A DNA stretch of 64,000 bases. It comes from Litoditis marina (taxonomy: Eukaryota; Nematoda; Chromadorea; Rhabditida; Rhabditidae). This document shows positions 61,449 to 64,000 of this stretch, in pieces. The notes under the pieces are model-generated. The model was not told the origin of the DNA. It saw only the letters and a list, made by a program, of their open reading frames with translations, and made no database searches. Position numbers and translations under genes: made by a program. Each line of letters starts with the position of its first letter. Position 1 is the stretch's first letter. Location of the stretch: NCBI GenBank assembly GCA_964036275.1, contig OZ038433.1:2192013-2256012 (forward strand), read 5' to 3'.

Positions 61449-61521
61449 TAGCCCGCTTAGTGTAGTGGTAAGCGTCTCGCTTTTGGTGTGGCGGGGTCAG
61501 GTTCGATTCCCGCATGAGGCA
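61449..61521 (+). other. tRNA-like sequence, degenerate
   Basis: ttagtgtagtggtaagcgtc, a cttttgg anticodon-loop-like word and ggttcgattccc. The T-stem and acceptor stem show mismatches, so this is more likely a tRNA-derived SINE head or pseudogene than a functional tRNA. It shares words with 61029-61104. Confidence 0.45.
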
Positions 61522-62080
61522 AAACCCTGTTGACACGTGTCAAGAAAGAAGATAGCTACTGGCAATTGCCAGGTGCTGAGCAGTGATAATATCACTTGCC
61601 AAGTGTTGAGCAGTGATAGTATCACTTGGCAGACTTCAATATCTATGTTGGCGCTTGTCATTTGGGTTTGCTCTAATATCTCCCAGATACATCAGCAACT
61701 TTGACAAGATAATGGCTTACTTGTCACACCCACTCCCTTGACAACATTTTGGTAAAAAACGGAAATTTGAAAAAATTTAGTTGGACCCGTCTTATATATA
61801 TAAACTCACTTCTTATTGAAAACTCCGCCTAGGTCGCACACTTCTGTACAGTAGAGCGAAGTGACATGATATAAGATGAAGACATAAAAACGAAACATTG
61901 ACCAGCCTGTGAATGGAATGCAATGATGGTTTCCGATTACTGATAAATTCTAGAGTTATGTATCTGAAAGATAAACGTAGTGTGGAATGAGACCGTAGAT
62001 AGGTTTTTCATTCTTTTTTCACACATTTACAGTTCAACATTAGTGGCGCATGAATGTTGTTAGCAGAAATAACTCGCCTG

Positions 62081-62390
62081 GCGGCGTACCAAACCGTCCG
62101 ACCTCATGAGCAACACATATGAATTTCTCATACGAATCTCATAAACACTCGTAAACGTCTGATGCTGAAGCATAGCAATTAATAGTAGATCTCTCATCAG
62201 ATATTTGTGAGATATTACTGGCGGCGTAGCAATCCCCACAAAAGTTCATGAGATCATCTCATGAGCTATTGGAACGAGCTTCTCATGAGATTCTATCGAT
62301 TGCTATGCTACAAAATTGAGAGTTCACGAGTAGCTCAGGAGGTAATCTCATGAGGTGTTTGAGGGATTGCTACCGCGCCTCGTCTCTTTA
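62081..62390. mobile_element. Two adjacent ggcggcgtagcaatcc-type elements
   Basis: A diverged copy begins at 62081 (ctggcggcgtaccaaaccgt); a better one spans about 62218-62380 (ctggcggcgtagcaatcccc to gggattgctaccgcgcc). The interior ctcatgag words match copies 1 and 2. Confidence 0.75.
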
Positions 62391-63006
62391 ACAGATATTT
62401 TATGATTTGAAATATATGGATGAGACAATTCGAGATAACTCCTACCTTCATACACACATTACACTCAACAGCTCTCTAATAACTTATTCAGTTGGTTTTC
62501 CCCTGCTGAGACAAGTAGAACTTTCAATAGAGGCACAGAGTAGGGTACACAAATCGCGTTTAAATTATCTAAAAAACCGGCTTAGGAATTTTACTGTATG
62601 CGTCCACACGTGCATGTAAAAGAAAGTATGTATTTCCCGGTTACGGTAAATTGAACATAAGCTACACAATCAATTTCTTTGATGCAAGTTTGTGAAACAC
62701 CGAGCTAGATAATTTCCAATACATTTTCGTTACAAAACACTGTATATATTCATTCTGCCACTTTTGACTTTTAATCGGAGAATACAACTATTGGTGTGAT
62801 AAGAAAGGTAGAAGTGCTTCACAATTCACACAAAAAATTATACCACATTCCCTGCTCCTTATCTGGGACTGAATAAATGGAAGGTGTTAGGCTGATTATC
62901 GGTTTGGGGCTCTAATCTCTAGTGCAGCCAGAGATTGGGCGAGAACTATCAAACCAAATATAGCTATCAGTATGTACCAACTTAAAGTCTCAAATATCTG
63001 TCTACC

Positions 63007-63285
63007 TTGATAACTGGTCAGTGGAGAATGATGAGAAAAATGATTGGTGTGAATCTTTTCGATCCTCATACCAATGAGTGGCTTTCGAGAACAGTGCGAC
63101 TACCAGACGTTCGTGAACGTGCTGCCATGAGAAAATGGTCGTGGGCAAGACACGTCAGCCGCATGGAGAATGATCGTTGGGCGAAAACGATGGTGAAATG
63201 GTGTCCAATTAATGCACTAAGACCCCCGGGGCGACCAAAACAAAGATGGAGGGATGAGCTCGAAGAAGCTGTCGGAAGAAACTGA
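63007..63285 (+). mobile_element. C-terminal fragment of a LINE endonuclease/reverse transcriptase
   Basis: The 92-codon frame reads WSWARHVSRMENDRWAKTMV, then RPPGRPKQRWRDELEEAVG, typical of the extreme C-terminus of RTE/CR1-like non-LTR retrotransposon polyproteins (RKWxWAGHVxRMxDxRWA, GRPxxRWxDD). The catalytic domains are absent, so this is a 5'-truncated relic. Its frame ends in a TGA at 63283-63285. Confidence 0.88.
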
Positions 63286-63475
63286 ATGAGGAGCGCTAGA
63301 GAAGAGAAGCACACTTGGAAAGATAATATGTAGCGGCGGATTGTACAGATTCTGATCCCGTAATAAACTATCGTATGTACCAACAAAGCTTGTGACAAAC
63401 TTTCGGATGCAATTCGTGAATAGCATGGCTCTTCTCGAGGAAACAACGCAGCGAGGCAATGACGAGAACTTTATA

Positions 63476-63660
63476 CTGGGTGCCAAATTCATAGATATTT
63501 GTCTCTCGCAGGAAACGAACTTGCAAGCTGAATTTTTGTAGCAGGGCGCACTGCGCTACGAGAGTGCATATCCGACAAGCGTTGGAATCCAACATATTTG
63601 TCCGTACACAGCGGAAAATGAGATATACAGTACCTCCCCGTATTTCCGTTAGCGACGACT
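63476..63660 (-). mobile_element. tRNA-derived SINE, copy 5
   Basis: gggtgccaaattcatagata (tail), caggaaacgaacttgcaagc (diverged B box), cgcactgcgctacgagagtg (A box) and agtacctccccgtatttccg (head). Confidence 0.8.
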
Positions 63661-63684
63661 GTATAGGGAATGGCTAAGTCGTTG

Positions 63685-63790
63685 TTGTAGTTTGGTCTCA
63701 AAACACGCCTCAACTCACAAAAGTCGACCGACAGCCACGGGATCAAACAACAAACATAGCGAGAACATACACCGTAAAGTTTTGCTTTCA
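63685..63790. mobile_element. gatcaaactac foldback family
   Basis: ttgtagtttggtctcaaaac at the left and gggatcaaacaacaaacata with gagaacatacaccgtaaag at the right. Confidence 0.6.
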
Positions 63791-63858
63791 ATAGAGCTCT
63801 ATTTCACCGTTTAGGCAAATCTTTCCCAATCCGGCAATGAATATTTTCACACTTCCAG

Positions 63859-63947
63859 ATTCTATGTGAAAACTGGGCATAACAGAGAGTGGTGGACATG
63901 TTATGTCAGAATAGAACGCAGTGGCTCGCACCATGTCGCCTTATGTT
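63859..63947 (+). CDS. Candidate internal exon of an unidentified gene
   Basis: 89 bp between a good acceptor (cacacttccag) and a good donor (tgtt followed by gtaagt). Only one frame is open, giving FYVKTGHNREWWTCYVRIE and then RSGSHHVALC, with enters-phase-2/leaves-phase-1 ends. Trp/Cys content suggests an extracellular domain, but I do not recognise it. Single-exon evidence only; the gene would continue beyond the window. Confidence 0.3.
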
Positions 63948-64000
63948 GTAAGTACAATATCATACTTGAGAGATGTATAGTTCAACATATTTGAATAATT

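Larger units (their letters stand above)
58889..63006. other. Region upstream of the lectin exons, repeat-rich
   Basis: I searched the minus strand for the missing first half of lectin domain 1 and did not find it. Only repeats listed separately and short incidental open frames were seen. Confidence 0.4.

Noticed and set aside
61449..61521. Functional tRNA gene
   Set aside because: A and B boxes and an anticodon-loop-like word are present, but the acceptor and T stems do not pair properly and similar degenerate copies are nearby. Kept only as tRNA-like.

Overview
This is invertebrate-type metazoan nuclear DNA. Genes are split by many small to medium introns (about 80 bp to 2.3 kb), base composition is AT-rich, and microsatellites and short foldback transposons are abundant. 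I joined exons by reading frame, GT/GC-AG splice sites and intron phase. Four genes came out as complete open frames whose summed exon lengths are multiples of three: a Sec24 C/D-class COPII coat gene (29 exons, 1250 aa, + strand), POLD2, the DNA polymerase delta small subunit (11 exons, 450 aa, +), IPMK, inositol polyphosphate multikinase (8 exons, 288 aa, - strand), and a Storkhead-box/HAM-1-like winged-helix gene (8 exons, 391 aa, -). A two-domain C-type lectin (-) lacks its 5' end in my model. Two less certain + strand genes lie at the left edge. The species cannot be named from the sequence.

Layout. 1-4.4 kb: the 3' end of an unidentified helical-repeat-like gene, then a small acidic Ser/Asp-rich gene. 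4.4-16.4 kb: Sec24, with a coding minisatellite of Pro-Gly-Met-Gln-Ala repeats. 16.9-24.8 kb: POLD2. 26.1-32.9 kb: IPMK, convergent with POLD2. 35.4-41.3 kb: STOX, with the same orientation as IPMK. 41.3-54.9 kb: a gene-poor stretch of TC/GA tracts, foldback elements, a large inverted duplication, SINEs and minisatellites. 54.9-58.9 kb: the lectin exons. 58.9-64 kb: repeats, tRNA-derived elements, the tail of a LINE and one candidate + strand exon.

The genes act in unrelated pathways (COPII export, replication, inositol phosphate signalling, transcription, carbohydrate or ligand binding), so no pathway clustering is claimed. What they share is mRNA processing. Four start codons lie only 2-21 nt downstream of a consensus 3' splice site with no recognisable upstream coding exon, which is the pattern expected for spliced-leader trans-splicing (5' UTR introns are the alternative). 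At least three introns use GC-AG ends.

The most unusual structures are: twelve 25-bp units in STOX intron 2 that each look like a branchpoint plus 3' splice site, next to the real acceptor; a TTAA-targeting foldback MITE whose empty site is preserved in the other arm of an inverted duplication; a 31-bp perfect hairpin in a STOX intron; and a triplicated exon-end/donor cassette in IPMK.
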